From: Bacillus sp. Cs-700
Lineage (GTDB): Bacteria; Bacillota; Bacilli; Bacillales; Guptibacillaceae
NCBI RefSeq assembly: GCF_011082085.1
Contig: NZ_CP041063.1
Span: 1,178,001-1,242,000, forward strand
Length of the DNA stretch: 64,000 nucleotides
Reading direction: 5' to 3'
Shown here: piece by piece, positions 41,683 through 49,511 of the stretch
How the letters are laid out: each line of letters starts with the position of its first letter
Position numbering within the stretch: the stretch's first letter is position 1
Position numbers and translations under genes: made by a program
The notes under the pieces: model-generated
What the model was told of the DNA's origin: nothing
Seen by the model: the letters and a program-made list of their open reading frames with translations, nothing else
The model's database searches: none

Positions 41683-42294
41683 TCATTGAACCGTTATGAG
41701 GTCCTTTAACTTTTCAAACGTTTTTTCTCCTATTCCACTAATATTTTGTAAATCCTCACTAGCACTGAAAGGACCATTTTCTTCCCTATATTGAATAATC
41801 GCTTCTGCTTTTGCTGGTCCAATACCCGGAAGTTCTTGAAGCTCAATAAGATCCGCCTTATTGATGGAAATAAGTCCTGACTCGGCAGTCACACTTCCAG
41901 CAGACACTGTGGTTTCTCCTTTTATAGGAACGTAAATCATCATCTCATCGATCACTTTACCAGCGAGGTTCAGCTGAGCTTGATCTGCTTCTTCAAGAAA
42001 CCCACCAGCCTTCTGAATAACATCTTTCACACGCCCATTCGCACTAACTTCGTACACACCTGGTGTGACCACGGCCCCCTTTACATCTACGAGCACAATC
42101 GTTACCTCACTTTCTTGAGAAGACAGAGAAACTTCTTTGTCTTCTCCCCCCTCCTCTACTTCTTCTTCAAACACAAACTGGTCTTCCTCGCCTTTAGGTA
42201 AATCGTAATAAAAGAATACAGCCATTCCAACTGCTAACAAAATGATACTGAGAAGAACTTTCTCCCTTGTATTAAACGCTTTCAGATACTTCAT
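41683..42294 (-). CDS. comEA: Competence DNA receptor ComEA
   Basis: Membrane-anchored double-stranded DNA receptor for transformation. 203 residues: one N-terminal membrane helix (VLLSIILLAVGMAVFFYY), an acidic linker, a SLBB-like domain (VDVKGAVVTPGVYEV) and two C-terminal helix-hairpin-helix motifs (ELQELPGIGPAKAEAII, NISGIGEKTFEKL). The ribosome-binding site is weak (AAAGGTATG). No ComK box recognised upstream, but I could not search exhaustively. Confidence 0.95.
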   Translation of the reverse strand: MKYLKAFNTREKVLLSIILLAVGMAVFFYYDLPKGEEDQFVFEEEVEEGGEDKEVSLSSQESEVTIVLVDVKGAVVTPGVYEVSANGRVKDVIQKAGGFLEEADQAQLNLAGKVIDEMMIYVPIKGETTVSAGSVTAESGLISINKADLIELQELPGIGPAKAEAIIQYREENGPFSASEDLQNISGIGEKTFEKLKDLITVQ

Positions 42295-42395
42295 TGGGCA
42301 TTCATACCTTTCGAATGTTTCATGTTCTTAAACATATAATGAGACTTTCTTACATATGTTGTAGGAGAAATGAGTATGGAAGGAGGGGGAGTTTA

Positions 42396-43232
42396 TTGAA
42401 AATCGGTGTCATAGGTACCGGCAATATGGGGACGATTCTTGTATCTTCCTTTATTGATTCTTGCGCCGTAATACCTTCCCATCTCACAATTGTAAATCGC
42501 TCAAGTGAAAAGACTTCGAAACTTAAACAGCAATATCCTTCACTAAATGTTGTCAAAAGTGCAGATGAAGTGGTTAAAAAATCTGATATGATTTTTATTT
42601 GTGTCAAACCTCATGAATATTTTCCGCTATTAAAAAAGATACGCTCTAATTTAAAACAACAGCAGCTAATCGTTTCCATCACAAGCCCAATTAAGGTGAG
42701 TGAGATTGAATCATTCGTTACTTGTGACGTAGCTAGAGCTATTCCAAGTATTACGAACAGAGCTCTTAGTGGCGCATCACTTGTTACGTTCGGAAGTCGT
42801 TGTTCTGAAGCAAACAAAGTAAAGCTACTTTATCTGATGTCACAAATTTCTACGCCAATTGAAACAGACGAGGATATCACAAGGGTTTCTTCTGATATTG
42901 TGAGTTGTGGCCCAGCTTTTCTAAGTTATTTGATTCAACAATTTATTGAAGGAGCAGTGACAGAAACAAACATATCAAATGAGCAAGCTACGATCCTTGC
43001 CACAGAAATGCTCATTGGTATGGGGAAGCTACTTGAAAAAGATTATTTTTCTTTAGAAACTTTACAGCGAAAGGTAACCGTCAAAGGTGGCGTTACAGGA
43101 GAGGGATTAAAGGTTCTTGAAGCAGAAACTGGAGAGATGTTTCATCATTTGATTCAGAGCACTCATAGAAAGTTTAAGGAAGATCGCGAAGGAATTAAAG
43201 TACAATTCAAGGAAGAGTCGAAGCAGAAATAG
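42396..43232 (+). CDS. comER: ComER, pyrroline-5-carboxylate reductase-like protein
   Basis: 278 residues from the TTG at 42396, which follows GGAGGGGGAG; longer in-frame starts overlap the comEA promoter region and lack sites. The Rossmann motif IGVIGTGNMG is N-terminal and the P5CR dimerisation domain with KVTVKGGVTGEGLKVLE is C-terminal. ComER is divergent from comEA in B. subtilis, is not a proline enzyme there, and promotes sporulation and biofilm entry via Spo0A in B. cereus. Confidence 0.9.
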   Translation: MKIGVIGTGNMGTILVSSFIDSCAVIPSHLTIVNRSSEKTSKLKQQYPSLNVVKSADEVVKKSDMIFICVKPHEYFPLLKKIRSNLKQQQLIVSITSPIKVSEIESFVTCDVARAIPSITNRALSGASLVTFGSRCSEANKVKLLYLMSQISTPIETDEDITRVSSDIVSCGPAFLSYLIQQFIEGAVTETNISNEQATILATEMLIGMGKLLEKDYFSLETLQRKVTVKGGVTGEGLKVLEAETGEMFHHLIQSTHRKFKEDREGIKVQFKEESKQK

Positions 43233-43285
43233 CGAGGTGTATAGTTGTATTCGCTACGAAAAGATAAATCCCTTCTTTAGAAGAT

Positions 43286-43319
43286 AAAAAGAGTGATTTC
43301 AATTGAAATCACTCTTTTT
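43286..43319. terminator. Bidirectional terminator between comER and yqeM
   Basis: 34-bp perfect palindrome, AAAAAGAGTGATTTCAA joined to its complement TTGAAATCACTCTTTTT, with A- and T-tracts at the ends so that it serves both convergent genes. Confidence 0.9.
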
Positions 43320-43320
43320 A

Positions 43321-44049
43321 CTATTTAACAGCTCTAAAAAATAAACGCTCGGATGACGGTGTTGGCTCTAAAGTTGTAAAATCAGATGTCACCGAAATAT
43401 TTTCAAAGCCTACTTCTCTTAGCCAGGCTAGATATTCATCGATTGCAAACGTTCTTTGGTAATGAATTTCATCAAACCGTTCATAAAGTCCTTCTTCATT
43501 TTCAACAAAGAAGCTGAGCTCATGCTCAACAGCGCCTTCTTCTGCTCCAGCAAAGCTATTCCATATATAAGATATATCATCTTCACTACTTGCAAAGGTG
43601 TTATCAACAAAAAGGCTTTGTACTTTATAAAGAGAGTGAACATCAAATAATAATACACCACCCTGTTTCAGGTGCTGATATACGTTTGATAAGGTTGCTT
43701 TCACACCTTCTCTGTCTGTCACATAGTTCAACGAATCACAAAAAATTGTAACAACATCATACAATTCTCCAGTTTCAAGCTCTCGCATATCCTGCTGTAG
43801 AAACTTGATTGGAAGCTTTTCACGAATAGCTTTATCCTGAGCTACAGAGAGCATATGCTCAGAAAGATCCACAGCTGTAACATCAAAACCAACTTGAGCA
43901 AGATTAATGGAACATTCTCCTGTTCCTGAGCCCAGATCGAGAACTTTTCCAGTTGCTACTTCCTTTTTGACAAGATCCACCCATTCACCATATGGAGCTT
44001 CTTCCATTAAACGATCGTAAACATAAGAAAAGCGTTCATATGATTGCAT
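43321..44049 (-). CDS. yqeM: Class-I SAM methyltransferase YqeM
   Basis: 242-residue SAM-dependent methyltransferase with motif I VLDLGSGTGECSINL, followed by VTAVDLSEHML and an aromatic/acidic middle. Substrate unknown; the gene is conserved downstream of rsfS in Bacillus. One base separates it from rsfS, so it belongs to the yqeG-to-yqeM operon. Resemblance to small-molecule methyltransferases is only general. Confidence 0.88.
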   Translation of the reverse strand: MQSYERFSYVYDRLMEEAPYGEWVDLVKKEVATGKVLDLGSGTGECSINLAQVGFDVTAVDLSEHMLSVAQDKAIREKLPIKFLQQDMRELETGELYDVVTIFCDSLNYVTDREGVKATLSNVYQHLKQGGVLLFDVHSLYKVQSLFVDNTFASSEDDISYIWNSFAGAEEGAVEHELSFFVENEEGLYERFDEIHYQRTFAIDEYLAWLREVGFENISVTSDFTTLEPTPSSERLFFRAVK

Positions 44050-44050
44050 A

Positions 44051-44404
44051 TTACGCTAGAATTTCCTCAAGTGGTAAATGTGGCGCATCTCCCCAAAGCT
44101 TCTCAAGGTTATAATAATGGCGTTCATCTTTATGAAAAATATGAACAATAACGCTGCCTAAGTCAACAAGAACCCAGCGCGCCTGATCATAACCTTCCAG
44201 TCTCTTTATATCCATCCCTTGTTCTAATGCCTGATCTTTAATTTCTTTAGCGATTGCTTGAACTTGTTTTTCTGAATTACCGTGACATATTAAAAAGTAG
44301 TCCGCAATTAATGAAACTCCATTCATATTAAGGGCAACGATATCTTCTGCTCTTTTATCGTCAGCTGCTTTTGCAGCAAGGCTAATCATTTGCTTCTCAT
44401 TCAT
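44051..44404 (-). CDS. rsfS: Ribosome silencing factor RsfS (YqeL)
   Basis: 117 residues of the Iojap/RsfS family, which binds ribosomal protein L14 and prevents 30S-50S joining during starvation. Conserved features are IVALNMNGVSLIADYFLICHGNS (part: LIADYFLICHGNS) and EGYDQARWVLVDLGSVIVHIF (part: ARWVLVDLGSVIVHIF). Between yqeK and yqeM. Confidence 0.95.
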   Translation of the reverse strand: MNEKQMISLAAKAADDKRAEDIVALNMNGVSLIADYFLICHGNSEKQVQAIAKEIKDQALEQGMDIKRLEGYDQARWVLVDLGSVIVHIFHKDERHYYNLEKLWGDAPHLPLEEILA

Positions 44405-44424
44405 TTAGTTTCCTCCATTTCTTC

Positions 44425-44991
44425 TCAGGCGTTCAACGATTTTACAATGCTGTTATATGTTAAGAATGTCGCCGGATAAATAGGCTGATTCTTTTTCATT
44501 AAAAACTGCACAGTATTCCTGAGAGACAACGCAATAGCTTGATCAAGATCTTTTTGGACAACTTCTCTAACCTCATCTACACCAGGAAATGATCTGCCAG
44601 GTTCAATGTAATCAGCAATAAACACACACTTATCCATTAACGTCATATAAGGACGTCCAGAGGTATGGTATTTGATTGCGTTTAGAATCTCTTCGTCATT
44701 GATGCCAATCTCATAGCGTACTAAATAAGCTCCGACTGGAGCGTGCCAGAGTTCGGATGAGTACTCGAGCAAATCTTCATTAAACGATTGATCAATAATG
44801 ATTTGACGCATTTCTTCTTTAGGTCGAAACTTGGCATAATCATGAAAAATAGCTGCAATTTCGGTCCTTTGTGGATCAGCCCCATATTTTTCAGCAAGAT
44901 CAACAGCAGTATCCATTACCCCAATCGTATGAACATAGCGATGTTCTGTTAAATGAGGCTTAACAAGCTTTAAGGCTTCAGTTCGATTCAT
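44425..44991 (-). CDS. yqeK: HD-domain Ap4A hydrolase YqeK
   Basis: 188 residues from the ATG at 44991, preceded by GAGGAGGGATTAT. HD metal-site residues are visible as HRYVHTIGV, IFHDYAKF and LWHAPVGAYL. Bacillus YqeK hydrolyses diadenosine tetraphosphate symmetrically to two ADP, degrading a stress alarmone. Overlaps the 3' end of nadD by 14 bp, implying translational coupling. Confidence 0.94.
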   Translation of the reverse strand: MNRTEALKLVKPHLTEHRYVHTIGVMDTAVDLAEKYGADPQRTEIAAIFHDYAKFRPKEEMRQIIIDQSFNEDLLEYSSELWHAPVGAYLVRYEIGINDEEILNAIKYHTSGRPYMTLMDKCVFIADYIEPGRSFPGVDEVREVVQKDLDQAIALSLRNTVQFLMKKNQPIYPATFLTYNSIVKSLNA

Positions 44992-45568
44992 ATAATCCCT
45001 CCTCTGCAATAAAAGTTCGGACGGATTCGGGAAGTAAATACCTTCCACTCTTTTTGTCATGTAAATTTCTTCTTAATTCAGTTGATGAAACATCAATTTG
45101 AGGAACATCAATGAGCGAAACATGGTAACGTTCTTTATCCGGATGATACCCCGGACGGTTAACCCCAATGAACGTAATCATACGAGACAATTCATCTATT
45201 CGATGCCAGTTCGGTAAATCCTCAATCATGTCTCCACCAATAATAAAGTAAAAATCGATATGTGGGAAATTTTCTTTCAATATTTCAATGGTATCAATCG
45301 TATATGAGCGATCATTACGTTCAAACTCAATTAAAGAAAGCTTAAAATGAGGATTTCCATCAATCGCTAACTGAGTCATCTTCATCCTTTGATGATTTTC
45401 AGTAATGGCATTACCGTTTTTATGTGGCGGACGATGGCTCGGCATAAACCAGATTTCATCAAGTTTACATGTCTCGAGTACTCCCTGTGCAATCGTTAAA
45501 TGTCCAAGATGAGGGGGGTCAAATGTCCCTCCAAGTAAGCCGACTCTCAACTTTTTTCCTTCAGTCAT
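44978..45568 (-). CDS. nadD: Nicotinate-nucleotide adenylyltransferase
   Basis: Adenylates nicotinate mononucleotide to deamido-NAD in NAD biosynthesis; nadE, for the next step, is at 61.6 kb. 196 residues with the nucleotidyl-transferase motif GGTFDPPHLGHL near the N-terminus and ISSTELRRNL-like VSSTELRRNLH near the C-terminus. Its start abuts the yhbY stop. Confidence 0.96.
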   Translation of the reverse strand: MTEGKKLRVGLLGGTFDPPHLGHLTIAQGVLETCKLDEIWFMPSHRPPHKNGNAITENHQRMKMTQLAIDGNPHFKLSLIEFERNDRSYTIDTIEILKENFPHIDFYFIIGGDMIEDLPNWHRIDELSRMITFIGVNRPGYHPDKERYHVSLIDVPQIDVSSTELRRNLHDKKSGRYLLPESVRTFIAEEGLYESN

Positions 45569-45858
45569 TATGGAAGAATAATTTCTTTATTCTCTTCAGA
45601 TTCTTTATACAGTACAATCATATTTCCGATAATTTGAACAAGCTCCGCTCCAGTTTCAGTGGACAATTGCTCTCCTACACTATTACGATCATCTTCACAA
45701 TTTTGAAGAATGCTTACTTTAATAAGCTCTCTAGCCTCTAAAGCTTCCTCAATTTGCTTCGTCATATTCTCATTAACGCCACCTTTTCCTACTTGAAAAA
45801 TAGGATTGAGACGATTTGCTTTTGCGCGTAAAAAACGTTTTTGTTTACCTGTTAACAT
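45568..45858 (-). CDS. yhbY: CRM-domain RNA-binding protein YhbY (YqeI)
   Basis: 96 residues from the ATG at 45858 behind AGGAGGATATTC. MLTGKQKRFLRAKANRLNPI (first part), then FQVGKGGVNENM; the GKGGV loop is the CRM RNA-binding signature. Family members associate with pre-50S particles. Overlaps the aroE end by 7 bp and nadD by one base. Confidence 0.94.
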   Translation of the reverse strand: MLTGKQKRFLRAKANRLNPIFQVGKGGVNENMTKQIEEALEARELIKVSILQNCEDDRNSVGEQLSTETGAELVQIIGNMIVLYKESEENKEIILP

Positions 45859-46697
45859 GAATATCCTCCTAACTCTTTTAAAACCGCATTTCTCATTCTT
45901 TCTCGATCGGGCGTTTCCCCTGTCCATTTTTCAAAAGCTAGCGCCCCCTGTTCAACAAACATAGAAATCCCATTATCTGTGACAGCACCTTTTTGTTTTG
46001 AAAGTCGCATCCATTTTGTTTCAAGCGGATTATAAATAAGATCACTTACCACTGTTCCCTTATTCAAATCCTCTACGGATAAAGGCATCCGATCAAGATG
46101 TGGGCTCATTCCTATTGATGTTGTGTTAATAATAATATCAAAGTGAGTAAGCATCACTTGTGCTTCTTGCAGTGTTGTGGCGTTTGCTGTTGTATAGGCG
46201 TGACATACACTTGTTAGATTTTCCGCCTTCTCAAGGGTACGGTTTGCGATCGTTAAGGAAAGCACACCAGCCCTAGAAAGGCTAACAGCTACGGCACGTG
46301 CGGCCCCGCCTGCTCCAATCACAAGGACTCTTTTGTTCTTAAGATCCTTTACTTTCATTAGAGTAAGTAAAGAGAGTAAGTAACCTTTTCCATCTGTGTT
46401 TGTGCCAATATATTTACCATCACGCTTGTAAACTGTATTAACAGCACCGATATCAAGGGCTTCTTGCTCGACCTCATCAAGTAATGGAATAATGGCGACT
46501 TTATGAGGAATGGTCACGTTGAATCCCTGAATATCAAGCATTTTCATAGCCTCTACGCCATCCTCTAACTGTTCAGGTGAAAGATCAAACGCTTGATAGT
46601 GATGTGACAAACCAAGCGCTTTAAATTCACCATTATGCATAAGTGGTGACATCGAGTGTCCAACAGGATGACCAATAAGTCCATATAGTTTCCCCAT
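45852..46697 (-). CDS. aroE: Shikimate dehydrogenase
   Basis: NADPH-dependent reduction of 3-dehydroshikimate in aromatic amino-acid synthesis. 281 residues: N-terminal GHPVGHSMSPLMHN, catalytic NVTIPHK lysine, NADP-binding VIGAGGAARAVAVSL, and C-terminal GISMFVEQGALAFEKWTG. Ten bp after yqeH and overlapping yhbY. Confidence 0.97.
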   Translation of the reverse strand: MGKLYGLIGHPVGHSMSPLMHNGEFKALGLSHHYQAFDLSPEQLEDGVEAMKMLDIQGFNVTIPHKVAIIPLLDEVEQEALDIGAVNTVYKRDGKYIGTNTDGKGYLLSLLTLMKVKDLKNKRVLVIGAGGAARAVAVSLSRAGVLSLTIANRTLEKAENLTSVCHAYTTANATTLQEAQVMLTHFDIIINTTSIGMSPHLDRMPLSVEDLNKGTVVSDLIYNPLETKWMRLSKQKGAVTDNGISMFVEQGALAFEKWTGETPDRERMRNAVLKELGGYSC

Positions 46698-46707
46698 TAC
46701 CTGCCTC

Positions 46708-47817
46708 CTAAATTAGTGATTTTCTGATTGAGACGCCGACACCTTCAGGAGCATATGCTTTAACAGTTGTACCCTTTCCAGATACGGTAACCCATCCAAG
46801 TCCTGAAAAAACAATATCCATTTTTTCTTCTTTAATTCGAAGCTCATGCCCAATTAAAGAAGGAAGCTCTTTTTTCGTTTGATCACCAGGTGGATACAGA
46901 AGTTCTCCAAGGTGGTCTCGGTAGAGCTCATCAGCTTTCTCAATCTTCGTACGGTGAATATAGAGATCGTTCGAAACATGACAAATAAAGGACTGCCTTC
47001 CACCTTCCACAAAGTCAAGACGTGAAAGTCCTCCAAAGAAAAGGGTCTGCCCTTCATTTAATTGGAATACCTTTGGTTTTATCTCTTTTTTAGGGCTAAT
47101 TAACTTTAATTCTTCAGCATTTACGAAATGAGCCATCTGATGATGATTAATAATTCCTGGAGTGTCATATAAGGTATTGCCATCATCAAGTGGAATATCA
47201 ATTAAATCGAGCGTAGTCCCTGGGAATTGACTTGTTGTGATCATCTGTTCTTCATCGCCACCAAACTCGTGGATCAAACGGTTTACAAATGTTGATTTCC
47301 CTACATTCGTACAGCCAATAATATAAACGTCTCTTCCATCCCTTAAGCGATCAATTTCAGCAGCAACGTCCATTACACCGTCGCCTTTGTCTGCACTCAT
47401 TAACATCACATCTGCTGGCTTTAGTCCATTTTCTTTTGAACTTGTTTGCATCCATTTCACTAACTTTGCTCTGTTCACAGATTTAGGCAGTAGGTCCACC
47501 TTGTTTCCAACTAATAATACGGGATTTCCACCCGCAAATCTTTGAATACCTGGTAACCAGCTCCCGTTAAAATCAAAAATATCAACAATTTTGACAATAA
47601 GAGCATCCGTCTGACTAATTTCATTTAGAATCTTTAAAAAATCATCATCGGTCAACGAAACGTCTTGAATTTCATTATAATGCTTCAAACGAAAACAGCG
47701 CTGACAGATAATCACATCACGTTTAAGCGCAGAAGGCGGCGCATAGCCTAATGCGTTCTTATCTTCTGTTTGAATGTGTACGCCACATCCAGCACAAATG
47801 ATTTGTTCATTTTCCAA
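46708..47817 (-). CDS. yqeH: Circularly permuted ribosome-biogenesis GTPase YqeH
   Basis: Needed for 30S assembly and 16S rRNA processing. 369 residues from a TTG at 47817 placed 7 nt after GGAGG. An N-terminal zinc finger (CAGCG ... CQRC) is followed by a permuted GTPase with G4 (NKVD) before G1 (GCTNVGKST) and G3 (DTPG). The start lies only 3 bp from the yqeG stop, so the site is within yqeG coding sequence. Confidence 0.95.
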   Translation of the reverse strand: MENEQIICAGCGVHIQTEDKNALGYAPPSALKRDVIICQRCFRLKHYNEIQDVSLTDDDFLKILNEISQTDALIVKIVDIFDFNGSWLPGIQRFAGGNPVLLVGNKVDLLPKSVNRAKLVKWMQTSSKENGLKPADVMLMSADKGDGVMDVAAEIDRLRDGRDVYIIGCTNVGKSTFVNRLIHEFGGDEEQMITTSQFPGTTLDLIDIPLDDGNTLYDTPGIINHHQMAHFVNAEELKLISPKKEIKPKVFQLNEGQTLFFGGLSRLDFVEGGRQSFICHVSNDLYIHRTKIEKADELYRDHLGELLYPPGDQTKKELPSLIGHELRIKEEKMDIVFSGLGWVTVSGKGTTVKAYAPEGVGVSIRKSLI

Positions 47818-47819
47818 AC

Positions 47820-48335
47820 CTATTCCTCCCAATTTATCTTCCCTTTACGCTTCATATAAGCAAGGAACACACTTTCCATTCTTCTATTAAATTTCGTAAA
47901 GAACCCATCCGTTTTAGCTACTGGAACAACTAAAATGGTATGAAGTCCCATTCGATTTCCTCCAACTACATCTGTAAAGATCTGATCTCCGATGACAACA
48001 GTATCTTCGGCTTTCAGCTTCATGTCCTTTAAAGCTTTACGAAATGCCTTTGTCATTGGCTTCCTAGCTTCATATATAAATGGTACCTTCGCAGGGGAAG
48101 CGAACTTCTCCACTCTAGTCTTATTATTATTTGAAACGATGGTAACGAGAATACCTTCGTCACTCATTTGTTGAAACCATTTTAATAATTCAGGCGTAGC
48201 ATCAGCTCGATCCCACTCAACAAGAGTGTTATCAAGATCTGTGATTATACCTTTCACACCACGTTCTTTAAGTAGCTCCGGGCTTATTTGAAAGATGTCT
48301 TGCACATGTTCATTTGGCAAAAAATTATTTAACAA
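47820..48335 (-). CDS. yqeG: HAD-family phosphatase YqeG
   Basis: 171 residues of HAD subfamily IIIA, related to mitochondrial-type phosphatidylglycerophosphatase. Motif I is ITDLDNTLVEWD, motif II VTIVSNN, and motif III/IV AEDTVVIGDQIFTDVVGGN. Conversion of phosphatidylglycerophosphate to phosphatidylglycerol is plausible but not shown for this protein. First gene of the yqeG-yqeH-aroE-yhbY-nadD-yqeK-rsfS-yqeM operon. Confidence 0.92.
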   Translation of the reverse strand: MLNNFLPNEHVQDIFQISPELLKERGVKGIITDLDNTLVEWDRADATPELLKWFQQMSDEGILVTIVSNNNKTRVEKFASPAKVPFIYEARKPMTKAFRKALKDMKLKAEDTVVIGDQIFTDVVGGNRMGLHTILVVPVAKTDGFFTKFNRRMESVFLAYMKRKGKINWEE

Positions 48336-48475
48336 ATTGCAACACTCCTAGTATTAGTGACATCCCTATTGTATCAATATTTTCATCACGCACAACTATT
48401 AACTTACAAACGAATCTAACGAAAAAAAACAAATGATATCAAAATTTTTCGACAAATAGCGTCATTTCCAAAAAA

Positions 48476-48634
48476 TGTGGATAACATTATTAACATATAC
48501 AAACCATTAAACCATTGAAAATAAGTAAGATATAAACACTATACCCACAAATTATCCACTTTTAACTGTGGATAACGGAACGGTTGTTCTATGAATCTTT
48601 ACATGGTAAGCTAACTGCAAATAAAAGATCCACA
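48476..48634. promoter_or_regulatory. Cluster of DnaA boxes upstream of sda
   Basis: Two perfect boxes TGTGGATAA (48476-48484 and 48567-48575), one with a single mismatch TTATCCACT (48552-48560), and two-mismatch relatives ATACCCACA (48541-48549) and AGATCCACA (48626-48634). In B. subtilis DnaA regulates sda transcription, and this arrangement fits that control. The 350-bp gap from 48336 contains no other gene. Confidence 0.8.
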
Positions 48635-48689
48635 TACAAACTATGCGGAATAATCGGAGAATAGAACCTTATTTTGGAGGTGCGTAATC

Positions 48690-48833
48690 ATGGAAAAGTT
48701 ATCAGATGACTTGTTGATTGAATCCTTTTATAAGGCAAAGGAACTTAAACTTAGTAGTGAATTTATTCACCTTATTCAACGTGAAATACAGAGACGCAGA
48801 CTCGATAAACAAGTTTCTATGCTTGGGGTATAA
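48690..48833 (+). CDS. sda: Sporulation checkpoint inhibitor Sda
   Basis: 47-residue helical hairpin that inhibits the histidine kinase KinA (and related kinases), preventing sporulation when replication is blocked or new. MEKLSDDLLIESFYKAKELK (first part), then SSEFIHLIQREIQRRRL, matches B. subtilis Sda closely. TTGGAGGTGCGTAATC precedes the ATG. Regulated by the DnaA boxes upstream; in B. subtilis the protein is quickly degraded by ClpXP. Confidence 0.93.
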   Translation: MEKLSDDLLIESFYKAKELKLSSEFIHLIQREIQRRRLDKQVSMLGV

Positions 48834-48838
48834 CATTC

Positions 48839-48872
48839 GCCAACCTTGATCTCTTACCAGGGTTGGCCTTTT
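48839..48872 (+). terminator. Terminator of sda
   Basis: Stem GCCAACC / GGTTGGC with a 15-nt loop, followed by CTTTTGTTTATTTT. Confidence 0.8.
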
Positions 48873-48874
48873 GT

Positions 48875-49333
48875 TTATTTTCCTTCAAAATAACTTCCCC
48901 ACGTGGCTTCCCACTCTTCATTGCTAACATCGTTTTCTTGTTTCATCTTCTTAGCGCTTCTATAATTATTAGGTTCTGTTAAAAAGACAGCTGCTACCCC
49001 TTCTGCTTTTAGTAATTCCTGATACTTAGCTAATAAAGAATCGACATCTCTTCGCTTATATGCAAAAGGTTTTAATGCTACAATCGTTTGATTATCACGA
49101 GACAGAATAATAACATCATTTATTGCTGACTCGTTTTTCAACATTTTTTGAATCGTTTCTATTGAACTGTTCGGACTATGTTCTTTCATTAACGCTGCTC
49201 CAAGAGGTTCAACTTCAATCGCTCTAAAATACTCTCGTGGTGCGTACGGTGATTGATCCTCACTTTTATATACACTTTGACAGGCAGTTAATAAAATCAT
49301 GATGGGAAAAAGAATAGAAATGGATTTTATCAT
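48875..49333 (-). CDS. Putative lipoprotein, YhcN/YlaJ-like
   Basis: 152 residues from the ATG at 49333 (after AAGGAGGATACAC). A lipoprotein signal peptide with lipobox LTAC gives a predicted mature N-terminal cysteine at residue 17. The remainder (DVIILSRDNQTIVALKP, LLKAEGVAAVFLTEP) resembles spore-cortex/coat-associated YhcN/YlaJ lipoproteins, a tentative assignment. It occupies the place where B. subtilis has yqeF. Isolated between sda and mrpA. Confidence 0.6.
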   Translation of the reverse strand: MIKSISILFPIMILLTACQSVYKSEDQSPYAPREYFRAIEVEPLGAALMKEHSPNSSIETIQKMLKNESAINDVIILSRDNQTIVALKPFAYKRRDVDSLLAKYQELLKAEGVAAVFLTEPNNYRSAKKMKQENDVSNEEWEATWGSYFEGK

Positions 49334-49511
49334 GTGTATCCTCCTTTCGCAAATAGAATCGGCGTTGTTTGGAAAACTTATACGGGAAAGTTGCATTTTC
49401 AAACATGAAAAGTTGATAAATGTGTCGGTTTTTGATTACAATTGAGTTATTGCAATATGAGTTCATTTGAACTTTTATCATATTGAGCATTAGTGGGGAG
49501 GTTTTTGTAGA

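Noticed and set aside
42295-42395. ComK box between comEA and comER
   Set aside because: No AAAA-N5-TTTT pair at usual spacing was found by eye.
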